Positions 35,201-44,177 of a stretch of 64,000 nt of DNA are shown here, piece after piece (positions within the stretch are counted from its first letter, which is position 1; every line of letters begins with the position of its first letter). The position numbers and the translations under genes were made by a program. The notes under the pieces were generated by a model. That model searched no databases, was not told the DNA's origin, and worked only from the letters and a program-made list of their open reading frames with translations. Source of the stretch: Aureisphaera galaxeae (GTDB lineage: Bacteria > Bacteroidota > Bacteroidia > Flavobacteriales > Flavobacteriaceae); NCBI RefSeq assembly GCF_028561275.1, contig NZ_JAQQTF010000010.1, positions 124,001 through 188,000 of the forward strand. Direction: 5' to 3'.

Positions 35201-36088
35201 AGCATTTCCAGAAGGCTGCACCATTGGCTGTACCCGCAATCCTTGCGCCCCTCCTACTGTAACATAATAATACGCTTCATCACTATAGGGGTTGAGATTA
35301 CTTCCATTTTCCGCGAAACTTTTATCCGAACGGCCATCCACGCTAATCCCATAGAAAAGTACAAAATCACCACTATCGAAGCTACCATCCTCTTCCCCCA
35401 CTACCTGAATGGCATTTTCGGGAAGATCCATAAAGAGATTATCACCATTTATTAAAGGCAGAGGCTTTCCTCCATGACCATATATTTTAATCGTTCTTGG
35501 ATCGATCCCGTTGGTATTCACGCCCAAATCGTTAAGGAAAGAGCGCGTAATTCGGTGCACTCCTGTTTTTTCCACCCTAAACTTGAACCACTGTCCCGAA
35601 GCCAGTACAGAATTCTGGATGGGGGTTCTATTTACCCGCGCACTGGGGGAGCCGTAGGAATAATTCACGGAAAAGGACCGGATTTTCCTAAGCTGTCCAT
35701 TTACATTTACAATCGGGGAAATTTCAATAGTGGTATATACGATGTCCCGCCCATACGAACTTTGTAATTCGAATGTGGGTGTAGATGGGACGAGTGCTCT
35801 ATTTACTTTTTTAAGGTCATTAGGAGTAAGGTTCCCATAAACAATATTGGAAATTTGAGCCGATCGGGTGTTTGCCAACCCTTTGTCTTTCCATCGATAC
35901 CTAAAGCTATGCTCATTTTCCCTCATTACCAGATTCAAAGGGGAATATTCCTCTTTGTCTTCAGATCTTTGGGAAATGTCCGTCTTTTCAAGGTCTTCTT
36001 CCCACTGAATGGTTATATCTTGTTTTTGGGCATACGTTGTGGTTACGCCTAAACCTATAAAAAATAGAAGGAGTATTTTTCTCATCAT
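32237..36088 (-). CDS. porU: Type IX secretion C-terminal signal peptidase (sortase) PorU
   Basis: 1283 aa, gingipain-type C25 cysteine peptidase. Signal peptide ending TTYAQ; catalytic His at about residue 788 (FGHGG) and Cys at about 822 (VTCEF), 34 residues apart as in gingipains. The C-terminus has a FlgD/T9SS-like domain (NYPNPF, then GKGVYVYKL). PorU removes the sorting domain from cargo proteins and attaches them to the cell surface. The next gene downstream is porV, its partner. gldJ diverges from it. Confidence 0.95.
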   Translation of the reverse strand: MMRKILLLFFIGLGVTTTYAQKQDITIQWEEDLEKTDISQRSEDKEEYSPLNLVMRENEHSFRYRWKDKGLANTRSAQISNIVYGNLTPNDLKKVNRALVPSTPTFELQSSYGRDIVYTTIEISPIVNVNGQLRKIRSFSVNYSYGSPSARVNRTPIQNSVLASGQWFKFRVEKTGVHRITRSFLNDLGVNTNGIDPRTIKIYGHGGKPLPLINGDNLFMDLPENAIQVVGEEDGSFDSGDFVLFYGISVDGRSDKSFAENGSNLNPYSDEAYYYVTVGGAQGLRVQPMVQPSGNAPTIIDTFHDYQFHEIDDFSPALVGRKWYGNRFDIENMQTFEFTFPNMIGQVPMRVNVNAASASEVSTSMSLSINNTALNPLTFVPLLGSTTLLSENFFNGEFPAPGGQGTVTVELEYLNGGNPASVGYLDYINIEALRRLEGVNGQLLFRNNDVANQTGIGAYQITNASQFNQVWDVTDPQNIRSVANENNASPFSFNVNLGELREYVAVNPNDYFSPSRTNDSRVPNQNLKGTILNDGSGNFQDIDYLIVTPSFLIQPALRLANHHKNVNGLNVKVVTTEQVYTEFSSGMQDISAIRNLVRYIYENASSPDRRIKYLCMFGDTSVDMKDRLSGNNNIVPTFHTVSSNDSLLSFMSDDFFGMMGEDDGGMSTNDILDIAVGRILADNVSLANTMVDKAIAYSLAPAYGNWRNNLVLVSDDVDKAGEFQSLEVTLDGIGDRITDEKPYINVKKIHSDAFQQETSAGGDRYPKVNEQIINDIELGALILNYFGHGGEDGLASEFIYTKDIANNLKNENRYPCIVTVTCEFTKFDNPLRITAGELTYWNPDGGAVALITTTRAILISTGVAVNEALAEDLFGFGLDIPVPPSEALRLTKNRITNPDKRVVFYVGDPAIRLAFPKQSIRITELNDEPISSSTVVLEALSKVKLGGQVLDESGNVLTNYNGVLEAKVFDKDVQRQTLGNDGETDSQGNLLILDFKTLGEVLFNGKATVLNGEFEFEFVVPRDIQIPVGQGKVSLYAKRNSVLEDQTGFNLDIRVGGLNENAPTDNQGPEIQLFMNDESFISGGITNDSPNLIAKISDENGINTASGIGHDIVAILDGDETNPFVLNEYYQAEVDDFTQGTANYKLRNLEEGLHTLTLKAWDVYNNSSTAEIQFIVFGNNQLEVRRVLNYPNPFVDYTEFWFEHNRPSEMLDVQVQIFTVTGKVVRTINQSVMSDGGLSREIVWDGLDDFGDKIGKGVYVYKLTVKSPLIDQQVEKFEKLVIL

Positions 36089-36300
36089 AACAAATAACGC
36101 ATTAAATATACACTTAGTATAGGTGTTTTTTAAACTTTATTCGACAATTTTTCCTACGGAATAATAATTTAAAAACAGAAACGTTACATCTTTGGTCGAA
36201 TTACGGATGACGGTCATTACAGCGCATAAATATTAAAATATTATTGCTCTTTTATCGTTAATTACTATATTGCGAACCCAATTTTTTCATATTTGAAACT

Positions 36301-37989
36301 ATGAACTTAAGAAAGAACCTATTTACCAAGCTATTTTTGGCGGCGGCTGTAATGTCCCTTATGGTCAGCTGTAGTAAATCTAGAGATTACACCAATAGCT
36401 CAAGAGCCACAGGATGGCAGATGAACTCCAAGGAAGGTGGTTTCCAGTACAATCCTAAAGCGAAAGAACAGGAAACAGGCCCCGGACTTGTATTTATTGA
36501 AGGTGGTACCTTTACTATGGGTAGGGTTCAAGATGACCCTATGCACGACTGGAACAACAGTCCCAACCAACAACACGTTCAATCCTTCTACATGGATGAA
36601 ACCGAGGTGACCAACCTAATGTACTTAGAGTACTTAGACTGGATCAAAAGTGTTTTCCCTCCAAGTGACGAACAATACCGTCGTATTTATGATGGTGCCG
36701 TACCAGATACCTTGGTATGGAGAAACCGTTTGGGTTACAATGAGGTAATGACCAACAACTACCTACGTCACCCTGCCTATGCTAACTATCCTGTTGTAGG
36801 GGTAAGTTGGGTACAGGCGGTTGAGTTCAGTAACTGGCGAAGTGACCGTGTAAACGAATTGATTTTAGAGCAGGAAGGATTCACTGCTAGAGGTGCACGT
36901 TTCGACGTTGAGCCGGGTGAAACTTTCAGCACACAAACGTATTTAAGCTCTCCTACCGTGACTTACGGAGGTAATGATTCCATTACTAGAGGAGGAAAGC
37001 GTTCGGAGTCTTTAATGAAGCGAAACGAAGACAGTACCAACTTATATGTACAGCGCAAGGACGGATTATTACTTCCTGCCTACCGACTTCCTACCGAAGC
37101 GGAATGGGAATATGCTGCCTTGGGTCTAGTAGGATTAAGAAACTACAACGTATATAGAGGTAGAAAGAAATACCCATGGGACGGACAGTACACCCGTTCT
37201 GGAAAAAGAAGATCCCGTGGAGATCAATTGGCTAACTTTAAGCAAGGTGATGGAGATTACGGTGGAATTGCCGGATGGAGTGATGACGGTGCCGATATCA
37301 CAGCTGAAATCAAATCTTACGAACCAAACGACTTTGGATTGTACGATATGGCTGGTAACGTTGCCGAGTGGGTAGCCGATGTATACCGTCCTATTGTAGA
37401 CGACGAATTCAATGACTTTAACTACTATCGTGGTAATATCTACACCAAAAATGCGATAGATGAAGATGGAAAAGTAAAAGTAGTTACAGCCGACTCTATC
37501 GTATATGACACCTTGAGTAACGGAAAGATTGTAGCCCGTAACCTTCCAGGTGAAATCTACCAAGTACCTATCGACGAGAATGAGACATACTTAAGAACGA
37601 ACTTCTCTACTGCCGATAACCGCGATTACCGAGATGGAGATAAGCGCTCTACGCGTTACTACCAGTCTTTCGGTAGCGAGGATGACGAAGAGGATCTAGA
37701 TGACAGTAAGCGTATGTATAACTCTCCACAGCACAGAGTAACTGCTGGAGACAGCGCCGCAACTGGAGATTTGAACCGTCAGTACGACAAGTCTTCTACA
37801 AGAACCACATTGGTAAATAACCAAGTACGTGTGTACAAAGGAGGTTCTTGGAGAGATCGTGATTACTGGTTAGATCCAGCGCAAAGACGTTATTTCCCGC
37901 AGGATATGGCGACAGACTATATCGGTTTCCGATGTGCTATGTCCCGTGTAGGATCGAAGTCGCAAAAAGCAAAACGACCAAGACACTAA
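36301..37989 (+). CDS. gldJ: Gliding motility lipoprotein GldJ
   Basis: 562 aa. Lipoprotein signal with Cys 24 (LMVSC). The body is a formylglycine-generating-enzyme-like (SUMF1) domain: FIEGGTFTMGRVQDDP, VSWVQAVEFSNWRS, RLPTEAEWEYAALG, GNVAEWVADVYRP and a C-terminal KGGSWRDRDYWL. GldJ is needed for gliding and T9SS function in Flavobacteriia and probably is not enzymatic. Divergent from porU; a terminator follows. Confidence 0.95.
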   Translation: MNLRKNLFTKLFLAAAVMSLMVSCSKSRDYTNSSRATGWQMNSKEGGFQYNPKAKEQETGPGLVFIEGGTFTMGRVQDDPMHDWNNSPNQQHVQSFYMDETEVTNLMYLEYLDWIKSVFPPSDEQYRRIYDGAVPDTLVWRNRLGYNEVMTNNYLRHPAYANYPVVGVSWVQAVEFSNWRSDRVNELILEQEGFTARGARFDVEPGETFSTQTYLSSPTVTYGGNDSITRGGKRSESLMKRNEDSTNLYVQRKDGLLLPAYRLPTEAEWEYAALGLVGLRNYNVYRGRKKYPWDGQYTRSGKRRSRGDQLANFKQGDGDYGGIAGWSDDGADITAEIKSYEPNDFGLYDMAGNVAEWVADVYRPIVDDEFNDFNYYRGNIYTKNAIDEDGKVKVVTADSIVYDTLSNGKIVARNLPGEIYQVPIDENETYLRTNFSTADNRDYRDGDKRSTRYYQSFGSEDDEEDLDDSKRMYNSPQHRVTAGDSAATGDLNRQYDKSSTRTTLVNNQVRVYKGGSWRDRDYWLDPAQRRYFPQDMATDYIGFRCAMSRVGSKSQKAKRPRH

Positions 37990-38010
37990 TCATAGTTTCA
38001 ACATACCGAA

Positions 38011-38042
38011 AACCCTCTGAGCGATCTTCAGAGGGTTTTTTT
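38011..38042 (+). terminator. Terminator of gldJ
   Basis: AACCCTCTGA and TCAGAGGGTT form a 10-bp stem with a short loop, followed by a run of T. Confidence 0.9.
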
Positions 38043-38077
38043 GTACCTTTAAATTTTACAAAAAAACCCGAATCCCT

Positions 38078-39358
38078 TTGAAAATAGAGCAACTGCACCA
38101 GCACTTTTTGGAAAGTAGCGGAATTTGCACCGATACACGGAAAATAACTCCTAATTGCCTTTTTTTTGCCCTTAAGGGCGATAATTTCGACGGAAACACC
38201 TTCGCTCAGGAAGCACTGGACAAAGGCGCACTAAAGGTCGTTATCGACGATATGAGGCACCATAAGAATACGGGAGAGACTATTTTATGTGGCAATGTGT
38301 TGCACACCCTTCAGAAATTGGCCAGCTTTCATCGCAACCAATTAGGCATTCCCATTGTAGCACTTACCGGAAGTAACGGTAAAACAACGACCAAGGAATT
38401 GATCAATGCGGTGCTTTCAAAGAAATTCAGAACCACAGCCACCCTAGGAAACCTCAACAATCATATTGGCGTGCCCCTTACCTTACTTTCCATGAACAAA
38501 GAAACGGAAATGGGTATCGTAGAAATGGGCGCCAATCATTTAAAGGAAATCGAAACCTTAAGCAAGATCGCCCAGCCCAATTACGGGTACATCACCAACT
38601 TTGGGAAAGCCCACCTAGAGGGCTTTGGCAGTTTGGAAGGAGTGGTCCGGGGAAAATCCGAACTCTACAAGAATATTTCCGAAAGGGACAAAATGGTGTT
38701 TGTAAATGGTAACGATCCAAAACAAATGGAACTTACGGCCAGCATGAATCGGAATACCTTTGGCAAGGATGGCACGGATTGTCCTGTCCAGCTACTGGAA
38801 AGCTCGGGAACGCTTGTGATCGGCTATAAAGGGCTTCAAATAAAAAGCAACCTCATCGGCATCTATAACTTCCATAACATTGCTGCGGCTATCGCAATGG
38901 GCTCCTATTTTGAAGTAACTCCCGAAGCCATAAAAGAAGCTATTGAAGGGTACATCCCCACGATGAACCGTTCCCAACTCATGGAAAAGAACGGACACCA
39001 CATAATTTTGGATGCATACAATGCGAACCCAACGAGTATGATGGCAGCTTTGGAAAACTTCGAACAAAGTGAAGGATCTTCCAAATTGATGATTTTGGGA
39101 GATATGTTCGAATTGGGAGATGTGGCCCATGAGGAACATCAAAAAATAGCTAACTTTGTAGCTGACCATTCCTTCGGAACCGCCTATTTGGTAGGTGAAA
39201 ATTTCTTTGGAATCCGGTCCAATTCTGACAACATAACCGCATTTAAAAATTTCGAAGACTTTAAGAGCTCCGAAGTATTGAAAAATCTCCCTGCCAGCTC
39301 CATTCTTATTAAAGGTTCTAGGGGTATGGCGTTGGAACGTGTATTAGAATTGCTATAA
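38078..39358 (+). CDS. murF: UDP-N-acetylmuramoyl-tripeptide:D-alanyl-D-alanine ligase
   Basis: 426-aa Mur ligase completing the peptidoglycan pentapeptide precursor in the cytoplasm. It shows CTDTRKI and FFALKGDNFDGN (UDP-binding domain), the ATP site GSNGKTTTKE (about residues 97-106), EMGANHLKEIE, and DAYNANPTSM. The start is TTG at 38078: the reading frame has no ATG nearby and the family opening (KIEQLHxxFLxSxGxxTDTR) begins there. A TACCTTTA box is at 38044-38051. Confidence 0.95.
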   Translation: MKIEQLHQHFLESSGICTDTRKITPNCLFFALKGDNFDGNTFAQEALDKGALKVVIDDMRHHKNTGETILCGNVLHTLQKLASFHRNQLGIPIVALTGSNGKTTTKELINAVLSKKFRTTATLGNLNNHIGVPLTLLSMNKETEMGIVEMGANHLKEIETLSKIAQPNYGYITNFGKAHLEGFGSLEGVVRGKSELYKNISERDKMVFVNGNDPKQMELTASMNRNTFGKDGTDCPVQLLESSGTLVIGYKGLQIKSNLIGIYNFHNIAAAIAMGSYFEVTPEAIKEAIEGYIPTMNRSQLMEKNGHHIILDAYNANPTSMMAALENFEQSEGSSKLMILGDMFELGDVAHEEHQKIANFVADHSFGTAYLVGENFFGIRSNSDNITAFKNFEDFKSSEVLKNLPASSILIKGSRGMALERVLELL

Positions 39359-39361
39359 CAA

Positions 39362-39760
39362 ATGAAAAAGAAGAAACCCGATCAAGTTGTTTTTAATGAA
39401 GAAGAACAGTCCTACGACGCTTCTTTAAAGCCTTATGCCACGGGCGTAGGGGCACCTAAAATTACTACCCCAGATACGATTGCTTGGAAGAATAGTAATA
39501 TCGATAAAGTAAACAAACAGGTTAAGGCCCGATATGATGAGTTGAAGGTACAATTCGATGCCCTTATCGAACAATTTGAATACAACAACCTGGTATACCA
39601 GGCCAAATTCAATTTCGAGCCCATCGTAGGTCAAACCTACCATTTGTACAAAGATTCCAAGGAACAGTCTTTTCTCTCTTTAATAGACCCGTTAGAATGC
39701 AGTTTCAACCATTTGGGAAGCTTTCGGTTGAATGCAGACAAAATGTGGGAAAAAATATAG
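39362..39760 (+). CDS. DUF2452-type conserved protein
   Basis: 132 aa, soluble. The segments AYG/TGVGAPKITTPDTIAWKN and FEPIVGQTYHLYKDSKEQSFLSLIDP are typical of the small DUF2452 family. Function unknown. It lies 3 nt after murF and 3 nt before the next gene, so all three are likely one transcript. Confidence 0.8.
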   Translation: MKKKKPDQVVFNEEEQSYDASLKPYATGVGAPKITTPDTIAWKNSNIDKVNKQVKARYDELKVQFDALIEQFEYNNLVYQAKFNFEPIVGQTYHLYKDSKEQSFLSLIDPLECSFNHLGSFRLNADKMWEKI

Positions 39761-39763
39761 TTT

Positions 39764-40267
39764 ATGAAAAATGCATATGTACTTCTTGCCCTTTTGATAT
39801 CCTTCACAACCTTCGGACAAAAGAAGGACTTTTCTAATATAGACACCCTCATGACCACTTTGTACGAGGTAATTTCTGGTCCTGGAGAGCAGGAACGCGA
39901 CTGGGAAACATTTTATGATTTGTTTCATGAACAAGCACTCATGGGACCTACCCGAAAAAATAAGGAAGGAATTACAAAATTCAACGCCATAACGCCCTAT
40001 CGTTACGTGGAGCTTAGTGCCCCACAAATGCGCAACAATGGTTTCTTTGAAGAAGAATTGGCGCGTAAAACGGAGATTTTTGGTGGGGTTGCCCAGGTAA
40101 TGTCAGCCTATCAATTTCGCTTCAAACCCGATGGTCCAGTAATTCAAAGAGGTGTAAATAGCATTCAATTGGTTTTCCGTAATGGTAGATGGTTCATTAC
40201 TCAGATATTTTGGCAGGACGAAACGGAAGAACATCCATTGCCAGATTGGGCGGACAAAAAGAATTGA
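39764..40267 (+). CDS. Secreted NTF2-like protein of unknown function
   Basis: 167 aa with a signal peptide (MKNAYVLLALLISFTTFGQ). The mature part resembles the SnoaL/NTF2 fold: TLMTTLYEVISGPGEQERDWETFYDLFHEQA at the start and a C-terminal strand pair with RNGRWFITQIFW. No catalytic residues can be assigned. It is the third gene after murF. Confidence 0.65.
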   Translation: MKNAYVLLALLISFTTFGQKKDFSNIDTLMTTLYEVISGPGEQERDWETFYDLFHEQALMGPTRKNKEGITKFNAITPYRYVELSAPQMRNNGFFEEELARKTEIFGGVAQVMSAYQFRFKPDGPVIQRGVNSIQLVFRNGRWFITQIFWQDETEEHPLPDWADKKN

Positions 40268-40274
40268 ATCAAAC

Positions 40275-40856
40275 TTAACTCCTGAAAGCTATATTCTGAA
40301 AGCTTAAAAACTGCATTACACGTTCGGCCATTCCCTTTTCAATTCTTGTAATTAATTCTTTGGAGTTAATGGTAACATGAAGTGCCTTTTCGGTAACCCG
40401 AATATCCTCTATGACGTCCCAAGCATAGTCCTTTTCAAACATCCCTATTTGATTGATCCCATTCTCGGTCATAAGGTAGCCATCGTAATCATTGTAGAAA
40501 AAAACTCCCTGTGAGGCGATATATCCAGGTACAAGGATCCCAAAGACACTATCCATTTCACCTTTTTCCGTAAAAATGAAAAACACCGCAACTGCCAGGA
40601 ACAAAATCAGGAACACCCATTGAAAGCCCAATATATCTAACCTTCTCCTGTGTTTTATAAACAAAATGGTTCCTTTGGTTTCTTTTTGCTTCAAAGAGCG
40701 GTAGAAAAAGTATCTCACACTCATGTCCAAGGCAATGGCCACGAAAATAGATAACCCAAACTTATAACCCGACAGATAATAAAATAACATCCATAGGCCA
40801 AGTATGAGTGCGGAAATTAGCGGATAGAGGTACTTGAGTTTTTTAGGGTAAGACAT
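40275..40856 (-). CDS. Membrane protein with C-terminal PH-like region
   Basis: 193 aa. About four hydrophobic segments (roughly 8-27, 32-50, 76-95, 104-122) and a polar C-terminal half (GYLMTENGINQIGMFEKDYAWDVIEDIRV) whose strand pattern resembles bacterial PH domains. No function assigned. It lies 20 nt downstream of the propeller lipoprotein gene on the same strand. Confidence 0.65.
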   Translation of the reverse strand: MSYPKKLKYLYPLISALILGLWMLFYYLSGYKFGLSIFVAIALDMSVRYFFYRSLKQKETKGTILFIKHRRRLDILGFQWVFLILFLAVAVFFIFTEKGEMDSVFGILVPGYIASQGVFFYNDYDGYLMTENGINQIGMFEKDYAWDVIEDIRVTEKALHVTINSKELITRIEKGMAERVMQFLSFQNIAFRS

Positions 40857-40876
40857 GTGCTAAGCAATTATAATTG

Positions 40877-42049
40877 TTATTCCCAAGGCCCGTGTTGCGT
40901 CACAGGTGTAAAAGCCTTTCCAGAGGAAAGATCCACCGATTTGTCATAACGAAAGAGACCTTTCCATCCACCCATCCAAAATCTTCCTTTAGAATCCTCA
41001 TAAATGGAGAGTATCCCTCCCGATATGAGCCCTTCTTTTTCGTAGAAGTTTTGGAAGGAAGTTCCATCGTAGCGATACACACCTTCATGTTCCGCCGAAA
41101 ACCAGATGTTACCCTGCTTGTCTTCATACAAACCAGCAGCTTCAACACCTTTAATGGCACCCTCTTTTGTGAAGTTGGCAAAGGTTTTCCCATCGTATCG
41201 TCCTATGCCACCAAACATAGTTCCTATCCAAACATTACCTTCGCTATCTTTGAATAATTGAGCCACATTGTTATCAGCCAACCCCTCCTTGGTGGTAATA
41301 TGGGAAAAGGTTTCACCTTGGTCTTCGCTATCTGGATGATAGATTGTGATTCCATGCCCATCTGTCCCGAACCAAATGTTACCAAGATTATCCTCAGCAA
41401 TTGCTGAAACGCGCCTAGGAGATAAAATGGGATTGAGATCTTCAACTTCGGCCAAAGGGATTGGGAAATGTGTAAATTCCTTACCGTCATAACGAACGAC
41501 TCCTTCGCTTGTACTAATCCAAAAATCCCCGTCCGTTCCAACAACAAGTGCCCAAAGATCATTATCTACAGGACCCACTTTTACGGGATAATTGGTGAAT
41601 GAATTTCCATCGAATTTGCTAAGTCCGCCGTAAGTGCTAATCCAAACATTCCCTTCTTTATCCTCCACTATATCATTGATCCTTCCTCCGCCTAAACCAT
41701 CTTCATCTGTAAAATATTCTAGGCCTTCCCCATCATAACGCATCAGCCCATAATGGTTGGTTCCAAACCAAAGGTTTCCTTTGGAGTCTTCAAAAATAGT
41801 GCGCACCCAATGGCATAATTGACCTTTATAGGACAATGGCAATCCTGTCGGATCGGTCAAAGGATTGATACTAATGGAAGATTCTGGGGTTAAAAAGGTA
41901 TTGGAAGCTGTAGTTCCATTGGTAGTTGTCTCCCTCTTTTCCTCTTTGGTATTTTCTTCCGCCACTTTCTTTTTGCTCTGCCCATTGCATGCAGCCAATG
42001 TAAAACAGAACAGTAGTGCGTAGAGATAAACTTTACTTCGATACTCCAT
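40877..42049 (-). CDS. Propeller-repeat lipoprotein (two-component-regulator propeller type)
   Basis: 390 aa. Lipobox LAAC near residue 20. Then at least six repeats of about 40-45 residues with the pattern GNxWxGTxxGGxxxYDGxxFxxFxxxEGL, the 'reg_prop' blade found in the sensor part of hybrid two-component proteins. No kinase or DNA-binding domain follows, so it is a stand-alone surface or periplasmic propeller. Ligand unknown. Confidence 0.85.
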   Translation of the reverse strand: MEYRSKVYLYALLFCFTLAACNGQSKKKVAEENTKEEKRETTTNGTTASNTFLTPESSISINPLTDPTGLPLSYKGQLCHWVRTIFEDSKGNLWFGTNHYGLMRYDGEGLEYFTDEDGLGGGRINDIVEDKEGNVWISTYGGLSKFDGNSFTNYPVKVGPVDNDLWALVVGTDGDFWISTSEGVVRYDGKEFTHFPIPLAEVEDLNPILSPRRVSAIAEDNLGNIWFGTDGHGITIYHPDSEDQGETFSHITTKEGLADNNVAQLFKDSEGNVWIGTMFGGIGRYDGKTFANFTKEGAIKGVEAAGLYEDKQGNIWFSAEHEGVYRYDGTSFQNFYEKEGLISGGILSIYEDSKGRFWMGGWKGLFRYDKSVDLSSGKAFTPVTQHGPWE

Positions 42050-42174
42050 AGCGTTGTTTTTATAGGTATGAATATAAGCCTTTTTTCAGCCAAAAAGAGG
42101 ATATATCCATCTCATACCAAGGTACATTTCATTCTGAAGCTTCTTTTGGAAGTAATCTTTATGCTTCTGAAATG

Positions 42175-42219
42175 AAAAATCCCGATACCACTTCGCCAAG
42201 GCTACGAGGCATCAGGATT
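42175..42219 (-). terminator. Terminator of tRNA-Val(GAC)
   Basis: On the minus strand, 12 bp (including G-U pairs) form between 42208-42219 and 42178-42189 with an 18-nt loop, followed by TTTTTC. It is homologous to the terminator of the second tRNA-Val gene at 44441-44471. Confidence 0.7.
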
Positions 42220-42267
42220 CTGTGTGATGTGGGTATGCCCACTGAAGCGAACTACAGTGAGCGTAAG

Positions 42268-42342
42268 TGGGTCATACTGGATTCGAACCAGTGACTTCCA
42301 CCCTGTCAAGGTGACACTCTGAACCAACTGAGTTAATGACCC
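42268..42342 (-). tRNA. tRNA-Val, anticodon GAC
   Basis: 75 nt. Acceptor GGGTCAT pairs with ATGACCC; D arm ACTC/GAGT; anticodon loop TTGACAG giving GAC; T arm ACTGG-TTCGAAT-CCAGT. CCA is not encoded. Discriminator A. Confidence 0.92.
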
Positions 42343-42385
42343 GAAAAAAGACAAGCTAAAATACAAATTAACCAAGTGAATCGAC

Positions 42386-42838
42386 TTATACCAACAATGG
42401 ATTTTTTTGCTGTGGTGTCTCATGAGCGAAGAGCTGCGAGTAGTCCATCACATTTTCTACACCATCCATGTTACACAGGAGTTCTATGGCAGCACATAAA
42501 CCGTTAAAAAGTACCTCTCGATCCTTCGGATTTTCAGGCTTTCGTGAAGAATGGCGAAACGGAAGCTCGTATCCACACCCTTTCAAAAAAGCAGCCTCTA
42601 TCTGAAGCAACTCCAAAGGCGTGTAACCCGAAAACTTCCTTCCAAATTCCTGATGCACCAAGCCTACGTAATTAAGACGCAACGAACCATGGTCATCGGA
42701 AAAATGTTTCCAGGATTCGGTATTATTCATAATATTTCCCACCGCACATTGTTTGCAGCATTCCGGGTTCAGCGTTTGTGAATAAAAAGCTGTATATAAT
42801 TTCTGAATAGCGTCTTCAAATCGTTGGGGTGCTTTCAT
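42386..42838 (-). CDS. Conserved cysteine-motif protein (often mislabelled NqrF-like)
   Basis: 150 aa, soluble. Conserved stretches are FYSQTLNPECCKQCAVGNI (CCxxC near residues 24-28), SWKHFSDDHGSLRLNYVG, and GRKFSGYTPLELLQIEAAFLKGCGYE. The family is widespread in Flavobacteriia; relatives carry the name of a NADH-quinone reductase subunit, but no flavin, NADH or ferredoxin motif is visible here. The Cys cluster could bind a metal. The ATG at 42838 fits the family start better than the earlier one at 42925. Confidence 0.75.
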   Translation of the reverse strand: MKAPQRFEDAIQKLYTAFYSQTLNPECCKQCAVGNIMNNTESWKHFSDDHGSLRLNYVGLVHQEFGRKFSGYTPLELLQIEAAFLKGCGYELPFRHSSRKPENPKDREVLFNGLCAAIELLCNMDGVENVMDYSQLFAHETPQQKNPLLV

Positions 42839-42983
42839 AACGAAAAGTCTTTGTATAAAAATACAAAATTTGAAAGCCTCTTTCTTTGTAAGGAATGTTA
42901 AATTGGAAAAAGACGAGGCAACCATTTGTCAGGAATATATGTCTATCAAAAAAAGGGTTTGAAATCAATAATCAACTTCGTGA

Positions 42984-44177
42984 ATGGTCAAAATTCAATA
43001 CTTCATATCGCTTCTAATTTTAATTCTAAGTTTTAATACTTATTCCCAATCCATTAAGAGAATAGATGATACTGCAATATCTCTTGAAGTTTTGGATAGT
43101 GAAATTGAGCGTCTAAAAGATGCTGCAAATGTTCACGGCCTTACCATTTCCATAGTTACTGGTGACAGCATCTTATTCCAGAAAGCATACGGATTTAGGA
43201 ATATAAAAGAAAAACAACCACTAAGCACCTCTCATAATTTTTATGCCGCTTCGCTTAGCAAACCACTTTTTGGTTTTATTGTAATGAAGCTCGTGGAAAC
43301 GGGAATGATTAATCTGGATAAACCTTTGATAGAATATCTTGATAGGCCCTTGTACACCTACGAATTCCCAAATGACTATGAAAACTTCAAAGATTTGGAA
43401 ACCGATAAAAGGTATGAGAAAATAACGGCAAGAATGTGTTTATCGCACACAACTGGATTTCCAAACTGGAGATATATTGGAAAATCTGGCATTGATATGG
43501 AAAGACCACTGAATATAGAATTTGAACCTGGATCCTTTTATAGTTATTCTGGCGAAGGCATTCAATTACTTCAGTTTGTTGTAGAACAAGTAACCAAAAA
43601 GAGCCTAGAAGAACTTGCTCAAGATTATGTTTTCAAACCATTGGAAATGAATATGACGAGTTTTATATGGCAAGAAAAATTTGACACGAATTATGCTATC
43701 GGTCATTTCAAAAAGAGAAAAACCATAAAGCGAAGAAAGCGAAATAGAGAATACGCGGCTGGCAGCATGGATACAACACCAGAAGATTACGCCAAGTTCA
43801 TTCAGGCAATATTGGCCAAAAGAAATTTGAACACAACATGGTATCACGAATTTCTTAAGCCGCAAATACGTATTGAATCCAAGCAACAATTCGGTAAAAA
43901 CCGATCGATAAAAACCACAGAAAATGACGATATCGAATTAAGCTATGCTTTAGGATTTGGAACTTACAAAACACCTTTTGGAACTGCCATTTTCAAAGAA
44001 GGTCACATGAAGGGTTGGGAGCATTACGCCATATTTTATCCGAATAAGAATTTAGGAATGGTAATTATGTCCAACAGCTCAAACGCTGAAAGTATTTTTA
44101 AAGAATTACTGGAAATTTCAATGGCAGATAAATGGATGCCCTGGTATTGGGAGAATTACATCCCTTATAATCATTAA
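42984..44177 (+). CDS. Serine hydrolase, class C beta-lactamase fold
   Basis: 397 aa. Signal peptide ending NTYSQ; catalytic SLSK with Ser 90 and Lys 93, and the Tyr of YSG (SYSGEG, about residue 196), the second motif of penicillin-binding-type serine hydrolases. Probably an esterase or D-aminopeptidase-like enzyme rather than an antibiotic lactamase. The gene is visibly more AT-rich than its neighbours and lies between two tRNA-Val genes, so acquisition by transfer is possible. Confidence 0.88.
   Translation: MVKIQYFISLLILILSFNTYSQSIKRIDDTAISLEVLDSEIERLKDAANVHGLTISIVTGDSILFQKAYGFRNIKEKQPLSTSHNFYAASLSKPLFGFIVMKLVETGMINLDKPLIEYLDRPLYTYEFPNDYENFKDLETDKRYEKITARMCLSHTTGFPNWRYIGKSGIDMERPLNIEFEPGSFYSYSGEGIQLLQFVVEQVTKKSLEELAQDYVFKPLEMNMTSFIWQEKFDTNYAIGHFKKRKTIKRRKRNREYAAGSMDTTPEDYAKFIQAILAKRNLNTTWYHEFLKPQIRIESKQQFGKNRSIKTTENDDIELSYALGFGTYKTPFGTAIFKEGHMKGWEHYAIFYPNKNLGMVIMSNSSNAESIFKELLEISMADKWMPWYWENYIPYNH

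Noticed and set aside
42386-42838. Subunit F of Na+-translocating NADH-quinone reductase
   Set aside because: No ferredoxin, FAD or NADH motifs and far too short; the name is a likely propagated error.
42984-44177. Antibiotic-resistance beta-lactamase
   Set aside because: The SxxK and YSG motifs are shared by many esterases and peptidases of this fold; nothing points to lactam hydrolysis.
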